Assembly: GCF_016587435.1 (NCBI RefSeq) | Contig: NZ_BNJJ01000024.1 | Span: 1-64,000, forward strand | Origin: Dictyobacter formicarum | GTDB taxonomy: Bacteria; Chloroflexota; Ktedonobacteria; Ktedonobacterales; Ktedonobacteraceae | Direction of reading: 5' to 3' | Length of the DNA: 64,000 bases | In this document: positions 36,951 to 45,541 of the stretch, piece by piece | Layout: each line of letters opens with the position of its first letter | How positions within the stretch are numbered: the first letter of the stretch is position 1 | Made by a program: the position numbers and the translations under genes | The notes under the pieces: generated by a model | Told to the model about the DNA's origin: nothing | The model's input: only the letters and a program-made list of their open reading frames with translations | Database searches by the model: none

Positions 36951-37607
36951 TTAATGCTCTTTTTTGGGAGAAATATGCGCGGCCAGGCCGTTAGAGATAA
37001 ATTCCATCATCGAGTCAAAGACACTTTCTGGCAGTTCGTCGCTGCTCGCTCCTGGTCCGCCTTCTGGTGGCCAGATTAACCAGCGTAGAGCAATGAAGTG
37101 TCCGATGCCCATCAATGTATAGGCGATGGCTTCTGGGTCCAGTTTGCGAATGCTTCCATTGTCCATAGCTTCTTGCAGGCCACGAATATAGCCCTGGCTG
37201 ATCTTATGATAGTAGGCATAAAACGCTTCGGGCGCCACACGCTCCGCTTCCTGGACAATACTATAGATGCGTCGGTGCCTGGCAACAAACTTGAAGAAAG
37301 CCTGGAAGCCACGGCGCTCAATCTCGATACGATTGGGAGCATTCGCGATGGCGGCGCGCATTTCCGCCCGCAGGCGTTCGCCGATATCTCTGACCAGTTC
37401 TTCGAAGATGGTACGCTTGCTGTGAAAATAGATATAGTAAGTGCCCTGAGCTACACCTGCACGCCTGGTGATTTCTGAGATGCTGGCTTCGTAGTACCCT
37501 AGCTCGCCAAAAACCTCTTCGGCGGCATCCAGAATCTTGCGTCGCGTGGCTTCTCCACGCGCGGTAACGGGCATCAAAGAATTCTCAGTTTCATTGCCTC
37601 TGCTCAT
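36951..37607 (-). CDS. TetR-family regulator of the PHB-utilisation locus
   Basis: A 218-residue TetR protein. The helix-turn-helix is at residues 15-62 (GEATRRKILDAAEEVFGELGYYEASISEITRRAGVAQGTYYIYFHSKRTIF); the ligand domain includes FQAFFKFVARHRRIYSIVQEAERVAPEAFYAYYHKI. The overall look is that of FadR/YsiA-like regulators that sense acyl-CoA. An operator of the heptad type lies 34 bases upstream (37641-37663), and four similar sites lie before the importer operon, its binding protein and the depolymerase, so this is the best candidate for their regulator. The effector (acetoacetyl-CoA, 3-hydroxybutyryl-CoA or another) is inference. Start ATG 37607. Confidence 0.9.
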   Translation of the reverse strand: MSRGNETENSLMPVTARGEATRRKILDAAEEVFGELGYYEASISEITRRAGVAQGTYYIYFHSKRTIFEELVRDIGERLRAEMRAAIANAPNRIEIERRGFQAFFKFVARHRRIYSIVQEAERVAPEAFYAYYHKISQGYIRGLQEAMDNGSIRKLDPEAIAYTLMGIGHFIALRWLIWPPEGGPGASSDELPESVFDSMMEFISNGLAAHISPKKEH

Positions 37608-37640
37608 TATCTGTCCTCTAGCTCTACGAGCTTAAATAAT

Positions 37641-37663
37641 ATGACATATGACCCATTTATCAT
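37641..37663. promoter_or_regulatory. PHB-locus operator, site 1 (tetR promoter)
   Basis: Three heptads, ATGACAT-ATGACCC-ATTTATC, then AT. It contains two overlapping, offset-by-seven matches to the 16-base palindromic pattern ATGANNCATGNNTCAT (each with one or two changes). Lies just upstream of the tetR gene, fitting autoregulation. Confidence 0.7.
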
Positions 37664-37720
37664 ATTATACAATAACCCTTTGATTGGTGAATTTTAAAAA
37701 GTGTCTGAAAACAAGACGGT

Positions 37721-37824
37721 TCGCGCCTTCGGCCCCTGACGCTACGCGCTTACAGCGCTCAAAAAGGTTTCTTATTCATTGGTGCAAATTGTGCTGAGCA
37801 CAATTTGCACCAATGAATAAGAAA
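37721..37824. repeat. Modular palindromic repeat, copy D
   Basis: Left flank (37721-37767; contains GCGCCTTCGGCCCCTGACGC and GCGCTCAAAAAGG), then an inverted repeat with 28-base arms around one base (37768-37824). The right flank found in copies E and F is not recognisable. It separates the tetR operator from the acyl-CoA ligase gene. Confidence 0.85.
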
Positions 37825-38048
37825 GTGTCAGATTCCTGTAGCATCCGCATGTACAGTGCATGGGTTTGCGCGCCTCCCGTGATCGGGATGTCCTTTCATG
37901 GTTGGTGCAGCAGGGGCGCTCTGATTCCCAACATATTACGACCGCCATCACAAATTGCAGGAGCAGTAGAAGATTCGGCTGATTTCTTATACAATATTTA
38001 AGGAAGGGATTCAACAGAGAACAATGTGGTTCGACACGGAGGTGATCT

Positions 38049-39560
38049 ATGACGTTCATTACTCTTGGCGAGTGGTTGGCCCGACGCGAATTTCTCAGTC
38101 CTCATAAAGTAGGCTTGATCGATGAGGAGACTGGACTACACTTTACCTATCGCATGCTCAATCTGCGTGCCCGTGCCCTGGCTGCCTATCTACAGCAACA
38201 GTATCATCTGCGCCAGGGCGAGCGCGTAGCCATCGTGGCCTTCAACGCACCTGAGTATCTGGATGCTTTTTTTGCCTGCACATTACTGGGTGCGATACTG
38301 GTTCCGGTCAACTGGCGCTTGACCGTGCGTGAGCTCGGCATCATTCTAAACGATTGTCAGCCGGTATTGCTTTTATATGACTCTGCCCATGAGGAACTGG
38401 TCAATTCATTGAAGGTATGCTGCAAGGTGCACTCAGTGCTCGCCTTCTGCGATTTTCCTGGCGAGCAGACAGCACTGGCTGATCAGCTTCGACCGTTCGC
38501 GACAACAGATGGCGAGGATGTGACACTCATCCTATATACTTCAGGTACAACCGGTATGCCCAAAGGGGTAATGCTCTCGCAACGTATGATCACCTGGAAT
38601 GCCATCAATACGCAGATTAGCTGGGGACTACATGAAACAGATATTGCGCCCACCTTCGCCCCTTTTTTCCATGCCAGTGGCCTCAATGTGCTGACGACGC
38701 CCCTCTATCACCTTGGAGGAACTGTCGTACTGCTGCGTAGTTCCGCCCCCCAGGCTATATTGTCTGTCATCGAAAAGCAGCGCTGTACGGTTGTGTTCGC
38801 GGTCCCCACCGTTTTTCAACATATGTTGCAGCATCCAGATTTTGCCAGCACTGATTTTTCTTCTGTGCGCTTCTTTATTACTGGTGGATCGCCATGTCCT
38901 CTGCATGTAATTGCAGGCTATGCTGAGCGTGGGTTGGGATTTCGCCAGGGCTACGGATTGACTGAGGTGGGCGTGAACTGCTTTAGTCTGGCTCCCGAGC
39001 ATGCTGTCAGTAAAGCCGGCTCGGTTGGACATCCTATTTTCCATTCGCGGGCCCGTATCGTTGATGAATTTGATCAGGATGTGCCCGCAGGTGAGGTGGG
39101 TGAACTGGCTCTGGCCGGTCCACACGTTTGTTCTGGCTACTGGCAACAACCAGAGGCTACGGCCAATGCCTATCGCGATGGCTGGTGGCATACGGGGGAC
39201 CAGGTGCGCTGCGACGCGGATGGCTTTTATTATATTGTTGGGCGTCAGAAAGATATGTTTATTTCCGGTGGCGAGAACATTTATCCGGCCGAGGTTGAAA
39301 ACGTGATCATCACCCATCCCAAGATACTGGAAGTGGCGGTCATTCCACAGCCCGACGCGCGCTGGGGCGAGGTCGGACTGGCAGTGGTCGTGCCACGAAT
39401 TCCGGGCAGCTTGAGTTCTGAAGAGATCCTTAGCTTTTGCGAGGGGAAACTTGCTCGCTACAAGCTCCCCCGCGCGGTGCGATTCGTGGAGGCGCTGCCA
39501 CGCAACGTTATGGGCAAGATCATGAAGGCTGAACTGGTCAAAGAATTTCAATGTACATGA
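38049..39560 (+). CDS. Acyl-CoA ligase (AMP-forming)
   Basis: A 503-residue member of the ANL adenylate-forming superfamily that activates a carboxylic acid to its CoA thioester. The P-loop is VTLILYTSGTTGMPKGVMLS (about residues 157-175), the A5 motif is GYGLTEVG, the hinge region is GWWHTGDQVRCDADGFYYIVGRQKDMFISGGENIYPAEVE, and the catalytic Lys lies in the final LPRNVMGKIMKAEL. The short-N-terminal form resembles medium-chain or acetoacetate/crotonobetaine-type ligases. Position between the tetR gene and the bdh operon suggests activation of acetoacetate or 3-hydroxybutyrate, but substrate cannot be read from sequence. ATG 38049 follows GGAGGTG. Converges on bdh. Confidence 0.9.
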   Translation: MTFITLGEWLARREFLSPHKVGLIDEETGLHFTYRMLNLRARALAAYLQQQYHLRQGERVAIVAFNAPEYLDAFFACTLLGAILVPVNWRLTVRELGIILNDCQPVLLLYDSAHEELVNSLKVCCKVHSVLAFCDFPGEQTALADQLRPFATTDGEDVTLILYTSGTTGMPKGVMLSQRMITWNAINTQISWGLHETDIAPTFAPFFHASGLNVLTTPLYHLGGTVVLLRSSAPQAILSVIEKQRCTVVFAVPTVFQHMLQHPDFASTDFSSVRFFITGGSPCPLHVIAGYAERGLGFRQGYGLTEVGVNCFSLAPEHAVSKAGSVGHPIFHSRARIVDEFDQDVPAGEVGELALAGPHVCSGYWQQPEATANAYRDGWWHTGDQVRCDADGFYYIVGRQKDMFISGGENIYPAEVENVIITHPKILEVAVIPQPDARWGEVGLAVVVPRIPGSLSSEEILSFCEGKLARYKLPRAVRFVEALPRNVMGKIMKAELVKEFQCT

Positions 39561-39607
39561 AAAGGTATCCAGACCAGCACCTGGCAAGCAGCGCGCTGGC
39601 TGAATGC

Positions 39608-40378
39608 TTAGTGAGCAGCCCAGCCACAATCGATCATTTGTGAGCTCCCGGTAATACCGCTGGCGGCGTCGCTACATAGATAGGTTGCCAGTTGGGCGAC
39701 CTCGGCAGGCTCTAGCAGACGCTTGATGGCACCTTCGGTTACCATGATCTTCTCGACCACTTCGCTTTCCGGGATGCCATGGACCTTGGCCTGGGCGGCA
39801 ATCTGCTTCTCGACCAGTGGTGTGCGTACGTAGGATGGGCAGATGGCGTTGCAGGTTACGCCATGCTCGGCCGCTTCCAGTGCCGTGACACGCGTCAGCC
39901 CGAGCAGGCCATGCTTGGCCGTGACATATGCCGACTTGAAGGCAGAGGCGCGCACAGCATGGACCGATGCGATGTTGATGATGCGCCCCCACTTACGTTT
40001 GTACATATCTGGCAATACTGCCTGCGTCAACAGAAAAGGCGCGGTCAGCATAATCTCAATAATCTGGCGCCATTTCTCTTCGGGGAACTCAACGATCGAT
40101 GCAACGTGCTGAATACCAGCGTTGTTTACCAGAATATCTACCTGTCCCTCAGCCTGCATGGTAGTCGCGACCAGCGTGCGTACATCCTCTGGCGAGGTCA
40201 TATCCGCTGCCTGGAAGCGCGCACCTGCTAGCTCTGCGGCGGCCGCCTTGCCACGTTCAACGTCCACGTCTGAGAGAGTGACCCGCACGCCTTGGGCCGC
40301 CAGATCCTGAGCAACTGCCAGGCCAATACCGGAAGCTGCTCCGGTGACAATAGCTACTTTTCCACTCAAGCTATTCAT
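39608..40378 (-). CDS. bdh: 3-hydroxybutyrate dehydrogenase
   Basis: A 256-residue short-chain dehydrogenase that oxidises (R)-3-hydroxybutyrate to acetoacetate with NAD+. The cofactor loop is VTGAASGIGLAVAQDLA, then LVNNAGIQHVASIVEFPEEKW, the catalytic Ser in NIASVHAVRASAFKSAYVTAKHG with Tyr and Lys, and the substrate-specific NAICPSYVRTPLVEKQIAAQ with QAKVHGIPESEVV. The HAVRAS, KSAYV.AKHG and TPLVEKQI blocks are diagnostic for this enzyme rather than for generic SDRs. It is the last gene of the livHMGF operon (47 bases after livF), which links the importer to 3-hydroxybutyrate. Start ATG 40378. Confidence 0.92.
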   Translation of the reverse strand: MNSLSGKVAIVTGAASGIGLAVAQDLAAQGVRVTLSDVDVERGKAAAAELAGARFQAADMTSPEDVRTLVATTMQAEGQVDILVNNAGIQHVASIVEFPEEKWRQIIEIMLTAPFLLTQAVLPDMYKRKWGRIINIASVHAVRASAFKSAYVTAKHGLLGLTRVTALEAAEHGVTCNAICPSYVRTPLVEKQIAAQAKVHGIPESEVVEKIMVTEGAIKRLLEPAEVAQLATYLCSDAASGITGSSQMIDCGWAAH

Positions 40379-40425
40379 AGCAACAAAGACTCCTTCTCGT
40401 TGATGTTAAATATTTTTAAATATAC

Positions 40426-41157
40426 TCATCCACCCATGTATAATTCTTGTACGCCACCCATGTATAATTCTTGTACGGCTGAATTAGCTGTCAGGGTTGT
40501 TGCCTCACCATTAAGTACAATGCTGCCACCCTGTAAGATATAAGCGCTGTGCGCGACATCCAGGGCCTGGTGGGCATTCTGTTCAACCAGTACGATGGTT
40601 AAACCTTCTGCGCGATTCAGCTGCTCGATAACTTCAAATACGGTTTCAACGATGATTGGAGCCAGGCCCTGCGATGGCTCATCCAGCAAGAGCAGCCGTG
40701 GATGCGACATCAAGGCTCGTCCGATCGCCAGCATCTGACCCTCACCTCCACTCAGGCTGGCCGCGTGGGCATGCAGGCGCGTCTTTAAACGTGGGAAATG
40801 CTCCAGAATGCGTTCGATATCCTGCTCAATCTCAGCATGGGAATGGCGAGTGTAGGCTCCCATTAATAGGTTTTCGCGGACCGTCAGGGAGCCGAACAGG
40901 TCGCGCCCCTCTGGTACCAGGGCCAGTCCTTCGCGCAGTCGTCTTTCCGCCGAGAGGCGCTCCAGTGGCTTGCCAGCAAACTCGACGCTACCTGATTTAA
41001 TGGGGATCAGTCCACTGAGCGCGCGCATCAGGGTGGTTTTGCCAGCTCCATTGGAACCTAAAATAGCGACGATAGCTCCCTGAGCGACGTCGAATGATAG
41101 GCCATGCAGTACTTCGAGTGAACCGTAGCCAACGTACAGTTGCTCAACCTTCAACAT
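40426..41157 (-). CDS. livF: Branched-chain-type ABC importer ATPase
   Basis: A 243-residue ATPase of the LivF type. Walker A GSNGAGKTTLMRALSG, Q-loop region followed by VPEGRDLFGSLTVRENLLMGA, signature LSGGEGQMLAIGRAL, Walker B RLLLLDEPSQGLAP and H-loop residue in VLVEQNAHQAL. I chose ATG 41157 (MLKVEQLYVGYG); it overlaps the end of livG by 14 bases. The C-terminus carries an exact 24-base tandem duplication (40430-40453 and 40454-40477) that repeats VQELYMGG twice. In the context of bdh it probably energises uptake of 3-hydroxybutyrate or a related short acid rather than amino acids. Confidence 0.9.
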   Translation of the reverse strand: MLKVEQLYVGYGSLEVLHGLSFDVAQGAIVAILGSNGAGKTTLMRALSGLIPIKSGSVEFAGKPLERLSAERRLREGLALVPEGRDLFGSLTVRENLLMGAYTRHSHAEIEQDIERILEHFPRLKTRLHAHAASLSGGEGQMLAIGRALMSHPRLLLLDEPSQGLAPIIVETVFEVIEQLNRAEGLTIVLVEQNAHQALDVAHSAYILQGGSIVLNGEATTLTANSAVQELYMGGVQELYMGG

Positions 41158-41983
41158 GCGATGCCCCCTGTGATGTCTGTTCCTGCTGTATCTTTTTGCT
41201 GGCCGCACGTCCCAGATAGGCTTCCAGCACGGCAGGATCGCTCAAGACGGTTCTGGGCTCGCCCTCGGCCAGCTTGCTACCATAATCCAGCACACAGACG
41301 CGATCGGCCACCGCCTGTACAAGTCGCATATTGTGCTCGATTAAAAGCAGAGTAGTACCCAGTTCTTTTTGCCAGAAGCGCAGGCGGGTAGCCAGTTCCT
41401 GCACCTCCTGGGGCGGCACACCTGCCGCTGGCTCGTCGAGCAACACCAGGCGCGGCTGCAACACCAGGGCGCGCGCCACGCCGATCAATTTCTGGACCCC
41501 GAAGGGTAAAGAGCCCGCGCTACGCTGGGCGTAGCTATCTAATCCAAGCAATTCCAGGGTCTCCATGGCATGCTGGCGTGCGCTGGCGTCTTCGCGTTTA
41601 CTGAGACCGAAGGGCAGGATGCCCGATAGGATACCTGCGCGCAAGCGGGTGTGCTGGGCGGTCAACAAATTATCCAGGACGGTCATGCTATCGAACAGCT
41701 GCAGTTGTTGGAAGGTGCGCCCGATGCCGAGCGCGGCTCGCTTGTGGGCTGATAACGACAACAACTCCTGGCCCGCGAACTGAATGCGGCCAGCCGCTGG
41801 CTTGATCAGTCCGCTGATACAGTTGAGCACAGTGGTCTTACCAGCTCCATTAGGACCCACCAGGGCGAAGATCTCACCCTCAGTAATTTGCAGGCGCAGT
41901 TCGTTGATGGCCGTGAGGCCACCAAAGCGTACCGTCAGGTTATGAATCTCCAGCAATGGACTTGTTGGCGCGACTTCAGTCAT
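41144..41983 (-). CDS. livG: Branched-chain-type ABC importer ATPase
   Basis: A 279-residue LivG-type ATPase. Walker A is GPNGAGKTTVLNCISG, followed by GIGRTFQQLQLFDSMTVLDNL. The signature, normally LSYGxQ, is SLPFGVQKLIGVARAL, and the Walker B region is PRLVLLDEPAAGVPPQE with VLLIEHNM-type H-loop (LLLIEHNMRLV). Start ATG 41983 follows GGGAGG and overlaps the stop of livM by eight bases. The C-terminal tail (SKKIQQEQTSQGASHVEG) overlaps livF. Confidence 0.9.
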   Translation of the reverse strand: MTEVAPTSPLLEIHNLTVRFGGLTAINELRLQITEGEIFALVGPNGAGKTTVLNCISGLIKPAAGRIQFAGQELLSLSAHKRAALGIGRTFQQLQLFDSMTVLDNLLTAQHTRLRAGILSGILPFGLSKREDASARQHAMETLELLGLDSYAQRSAGSLPFGVQKLIGVARALVLQPRLVLLDEPAAGVPPQEVQELATRLRFWQKELGTTLLLIEHNMRLVQAVADRVCVLDYGSKLAEGEPRTVLSDPAVLEAYLGRAASKKIQQEQTSQGASHVEG

Positions 41984-43076
41984 TGCTTCCCTCCCCTTTA
42001 TGGCTGCGCTGCAGCCAGTTGCCGGCACGTGTTCCCAGGCTACTCAATCCGCTGGGGAAGAAGATCAGGACGAGTAGTAACAATAGTCCATAGATACCTG
42101 TGAACAGGGTTGAGATCTGTAGTTGAAATGAACCAATCATCATGGGACTGGGCAATTGACCTAGCAGCAGGGGAAGAAAACCAACAAAGATAGCTCCTAG
42201 GATTGAGCCGACCAGCGAGCCCAGGCCGCCTACGACGATCATGGCCAGAAATGCGATGGTCTGGTCTGCGCTGGACATGCTTGATGAGGCGGTGGTGGCC
42301 CAGGTGGCATATAGGGCACCAGCCAGCCCGGTCATGGCGGCGCTGATTACAAATGCCTGCAGCTTATATTTCGTCAGGTTGATGCCAAATGCTTCGGCCG
42401 CCGTTTCATTGTCGCGAATAGCCACCCAGGCCCGCCCAACCCGCGAATGGAGCAGATGATAGCTTAAGAATAGCAAGATGACAACGATAGCAAAAATGAA
42501 GTAATAAAGTGTATGGTCATCGTTCAAAAAGTCTGGCAGGTTGCTCAGATCATAATTCTGGCGTCCCGCCGTGGTGTCCCAGAAATTCAGCAGTGCGCCA
42601 ACGGTAGTGACCAGTCCCAGAGTCGCTACAGCCAGGTGCGCGCCGGAGATACGCAGGGCAGGGCTGCCGACGACAAGGCCTAGAATTGCCGAGACGAGCA
42701 CCGCAGCCAGGATACCAACCCAGTAGGGCTGCCCAATATCACTGCTCAACCAGGTAAGTATATAAGCGCTGACACCAAAGAAGGCGGCATTTCCTAGCGC
42801 GGGCTGGGCAGCATAGCCAGTCAGAATATTCTGTGCCAGAGCGGCCAGAATAAAAATGCCAATCAGCGAGATATGGTGTAACTGGAAACCAGAGCTGACA
42901 CCAAAGATCTGGTCATAGAGCAGTGGCAGTAGGATAAGCACGAGAATACCAGCGATGCTGACCAGCCAGCGAGGTTGCCTGAAAAGGGATAAACCTGGAC
43001 CGTTCTCCCTCCGAGCCTCTGCCTGTACCGCCCCTCCTGGTGCTATCTCCTGATCCATTGTCGGCTTCTGTGCCAT
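41976..43076 (-). CDS. livM: Branched-chain-type ABC importer permease
   Basis: A 366-residue permease of the LivM type with about ten membrane helices after a polar N-terminal tail of roughly 35 residues. The family pattern LTGYAAQPALGNAAFFGVSAYILTWL (usually GYAGQxSLGHAAFFGIGAY) and the cytoplasmic contact loop SRVGRAWVAIRDNETAAEAFGINLTKYKLQAFVISAAMTGLAGALYA are clear. Ser and His of the first motif are replaced (Q-P-A-L-G-N). Start ATG 43076 follows AAAGGAG, 16 bases after livH. Confidence 0.9.
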   Translation of the reverse strand: MAQKPTMDQEIAPGGAVQAEARRENGPGLSLFRQPRWLVSIAGILVLILLPLLYDQIFGVSSGFQLHHISLIGIFILAALAQNILTGYAAQPALGNAAFFGVSAYILTWLSSDIGQPYWVGILAAVLVSAILGLVVGSPALRISGAHLAVATLGLVTTVGALLNFWDTTAGRQNYDLSNLPDFLNDDHTLYYFIFAIVVILLFLSYHLLHSRVGRAWVAIRDNETAAEAFGINLTKYKLQAFVISAAMTGLAGALYATWATTASSSMSSADQTIAFLAMIVVGGLGSLVGSILGAIFVGFLPLLLGQLPSPMMIGSFQLQISTLFTGIYGLLLLLVLIFFPSGLSSLGTRAGNWLQRSHKGEGSND

Positions 43077-43092
43077 AGCTGCAACTCCTTTG

Positions 43093-44010
43093 CTACACAC
43101 GCCGCAGTAGCGCACGGCCGCGCAATCCTTGCGGTCTGATCAGCAACACAATCACAAAACCGACAAAGATCAATGTGTCGCGAATCGCCGGATTGCTGAT
43201 ATCCAGTGATCCCAGTGTATGCCCGGCCAGGAAGTAGGCCAGTAGATTACTGACCAGTCCAACAAGAATGCCGCCAATGAGAGATCCTGGCAGGCTGTCT
43301 AACCCACCCAGAACGGCTCCGATAAACGCTGGCAGCAAAATAGGGTCCATGAACTGCACATTGATTAGATTACTCTGGCCTGCCAGTAAAATACCGCAGA
43401 CCGCCGCCAGAAACGCGCTCAAGGCCCAGATCAGCATAAAGATACGTCCCACGGACGCGCCCATCAGGCGCGTTGCCGGGATACTATCGGCCATAGCGCG
43501 CATGGCGATGCCCAGTCGGGTGTGCATCAGGAAAAGGTTTAAGGCCAGCATTAAAGTCGTGGTAACGACCAGGATCACAAGGTCAATGGCTGAAATATAG
43601 AGTCCTCCCAGGTGGATAGCGTGTCCTTCAAAAGGTGTGGAGAAGTGCTGCACCTCAGCCAGTTGCGGCCAGATGGCCTGCGTGATTGTTTCTAGCACCA
43701 GGGCCAGTGCCAGGGTGGCGATGGCTTTGGTAAACACAGGCGCATGCAGGACGGGACGGGCGAAACCACGTTCCAGTACGATACCCAGCAGTGGAGCAAA
43801 TAAAAGTGTGATGCATAGCGCCAGCCAGAAGTTGAGTCGTGGTCCCGTCAACAAAATATACATAAAACAGGCGCACAGGGCAGAGATGGCCCCATAAGCA
43901 AAGTTCAGCACCCCCGTGGTGCGGTAGATCAAAACAATCCCCAGCGTTAATAGCCCATACAGACTGCCTGTTACCAGTCCTGCTATAACGACTTGCAAAA
44001 ATGCGATCAT
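43093..44010 (-). CDS. livH: Branched-chain-type ABC importer permease
   Basis: A 305-residue LivH-type permease with about eight helices. It begins MIAFLQVVIAGLVTGSLYGLLTLGIVLIYRTTGVLNFAYGAISAL, the conserved family start, and has the contact loop HTRLGIAMRAMADSIPATRLMGASVGRIF and FIGAVLGGLDSLPGSLIGGILVG. First gene of the minus-strand operon livH-livM-livG-livF-bdh. Two operator sites of the PHB regulon (44060-44089 and 44170-44185) lie between it and the divergent binding-protein gene. Confidence 0.9.
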   Translation of the reverse strand: MIAFLQVVIAGLVTGSLYGLLTLGIVLIYRTTGVLNFAYGAISALCACFMYILLTGPRLNFWLALCITLLFAPLLGIVLERGFARPVLHAPVFTKAIATLALALVLETITQAIWPQLAEVQHFSTPFEGHAIHLGGLYISAIDLVILVVTTTLMLALNLFLMHTRLGIAMRAMADSIPATRLMGASVGRIFMLIWALSAFLAAVCGILLAGQSNLINVQFMDPILLPAFIGAVLGGLDSLPGSLIGGILVGLVSNLLAYFLAGHTLGSLDISNPAIRDTLIFVGFVIVLLIRPQGLRGRALLRRV

Positions 44011-44059
44011 TGCATCTGCCCTCGGCGGCTATACCTTCTATTCATTAGCGAGCATCAAC

Positions 44060-44089
44060 ATGACAGGTGAGTCATGTCTTATGTATCAT
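44060..44089. promoter_or_regulatory. PHB-locus operator, site 2 (importer promoter)
   Basis: Four heptads: ATGACAG-GTGAGTC-ATGTCTT-ATGTATC, then AT. The first pair and last pair each approximate ATGANNCATGNNTCAT. Lies 50 bases upstream of livH on the minus strand. Confidence 0.7.
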
Positions 44090-44169
44090 GCCATGAAGAT
44101 GACGTTACTGTCAAGAGATGTTTTTTTGCGCTCTTGACATTTCATGCTCATATCGGTTATATGTGAAAC

Positions 44170-44185
44170 ATGACTCATGTATCAT
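44170..44185. promoter_or_regulatory. PHB-locus operator, site 3 (binding-protein promoter)
   Basis: ATGACTCATGTATCAT, an exact match to the palindromic core ATGANNCATGNNTCAT, 46 bases before the binding-protein gene. Confidence 0.75.
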
Positions 44186-44231
44186 ATTCCTGACCACATA
44201 GATGTGGTGTTAACAAAGGGAGCGAGACGGC

Positions 44232-45461
44232 ATGGATCTTTTTGTACGGCTTCGGATCGGGAAACGCTATGCAGCGTTGCTGGTGGTGGTGGCTGCTATG
44301 TTTACGCTGGCTGCATGTGGCGGCAATGGAACAACAACCACGACGGCGGCCAGCGTACCCGGCGTCAGCAACGATACGATTACAATTGGTGCGGTACTGG
44401 ATACGACGGGCCCGCTGAAGGTGATCTGCGCGCCAATCCTGGCTGGCGACCAGCTCTATTTTAACAAGATCAATGCGGCCGGCGGTATTAACGGACGCAA
44501 GGTGAAACTGGTACAGGTAAGCGATGATGGGAACTCGACCAAGACCAAGGGTGCGGTACGCCAGCTGTTTGAGCAGGATAACGCCTTCGCACTTTTCCAG
44601 GTATGTGGCTCGGGCAATGCCAATGTTGCCGAAAGCTATACCAATTCTAAGGGTATTCCTCTGGTTGATCCCATTGGTGGTGGCTCCAAGTTCAATGATG
44701 CGCAGGGGAAAGCCCTACCCTGGGTCTGGATGACTCAGCCCAATTATGGGGATGAAGGCCATGTCATCGGCTATTATTTGTCCAGTAAGCAGCATGCTAA
44801 AACAGTAGGCTTGCTTTATGAGGACGACGTATTAGGCTTGCAGCAAAAAACGACGCTGGGCGAATCGCTGCAAAAAAATGGTGCCCAGTTAGTTGCTTCG
44901 GTAGGCTATAACGCTGCCCAGACCGACTTTACGGCGGCGGTACAGACATTAAAGGCCAAGCATCCGGATGTTATCGTCCTCAATGGCTTGCCTGGTCCTA
45001 CCGCTAAATTCATTGCCACAGCTACCAGCCAGGGATATCATCCGCCCATGGGCTATCTGGCCAACTATCCGATGGCCGATAATTCCTGGGCAAAAGTCCT
45101 GGGACCCGCTGGTGAAGGTATCTATGTGAGCGGCTATACCAGCACGGCTTCGCCGGTTGGTCAGGAATATCTAAAGGCTACCTCTTCTGACGCGGTGTTT
45201 AGTGCGTACAAATTCTATGGCTATATCAATTCCAAGATCTTCTCGGATGCATTGAGCAAAGCGGGAAAAACTTTGACCCGCGATAGCCTGCGCAACGCTC
45301 TAGATCATGATTTCAATAACTATGACACTGGATTTGGTCCCAGCCTGACCTGGACGCCTGACCAGCACGGAGGGGTCAGCGATTTTATGTTCCTGCAGAT
45401 CAAAAATTCTCAGCTCACACCGGTCAGCGATTTTATCAAGGCGTCACAGGTCTGGCAGTAG
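44232..45461 (+). CDS. Branched-chain-type ABC importer binding lipoprotein
   Basis: A 409-residue periplasmic-binding-fold protein (LivJ/type 1 group). The N-terminal signal ends in a lipobox (FTLAACGGNG, Cys about 29), followed by a Thr-rich spacer and ITIGAVLDTTGPLKVICAPILAGDQLYFNKINAAGGINGRKVKLV. Later blocks AKTVGLLYEDDVLGLQQKTTLGESLQ and DFTAAVQTLKAKHPDVIVLNG are standard. It is divergent from livH and shares its operators, so it is the ligand-recognition subunit of that importer. The ligand is probably 3-hydroxybutyrate or short oligomers, by context. Start ATG 44232 after AAAGGGAG. Confidence 0.9.
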   Translation: MDLFVRLRIGKRYAALLVVVAAMFTLAACGGNGTTTTTAASVPGVSNDTITIGAVLDTTGPLKVICAPILAGDQLYFNKINAAGGINGRKVKLVQVSDDGNSTKTKGAVRQLFEQDNAFALFQVCGSGNANVAESYTNSKGIPLVDPIGGGSKFNDAQGKALPWVWMTQPNYGDEGHVIGYYLSSKQHAKTVGLLYEDDVLGLQQKTTLGESLQKNGAQLVASVGYNAAQTDFTAAVQTLKAKHPDVIVLNGLPGPTAKFIATATSQGYHPPMGYLANYPMADNSWAKVLGPAGEGIYVSGYTSTASPVGQEYLKATSSDAVFSAYKFYGYINSKIFSDALSKAGKTLTRDSLRNALDHDFNNYDTGFGPSLTWTPDQHGGVSDFMFLQIKNSQLTPVSDFIKASQVWQ

Positions 45462-45495
45462 ATAGTCGCAATCTGACACTTTCTGTCCTGTTAGT

Positions 45496-45525
45496 CCTGG
45501 AGGTATCTTTACCTCCAGGCTTTTT
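45496..45525 (+). terminator. Intrinsic terminator after binding-protein gene
   Basis: CCTGGAGGTA, four-base loop, TACCTCCAGG, then CTTTTTAT. The hydrolase gene begins 17 bases later, so some read-through or a separate promoter is needed for it. Confidence 0.85.
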
Positions 45526-45541
45526 ATAAGGGGTCAAATCT

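Noticed and set aside
37772..38059. 95-codon minus-strand frame across repeat copy D
   Set aside because: Most of its length is the palindrome and the ligase 5' region; explained by those features.
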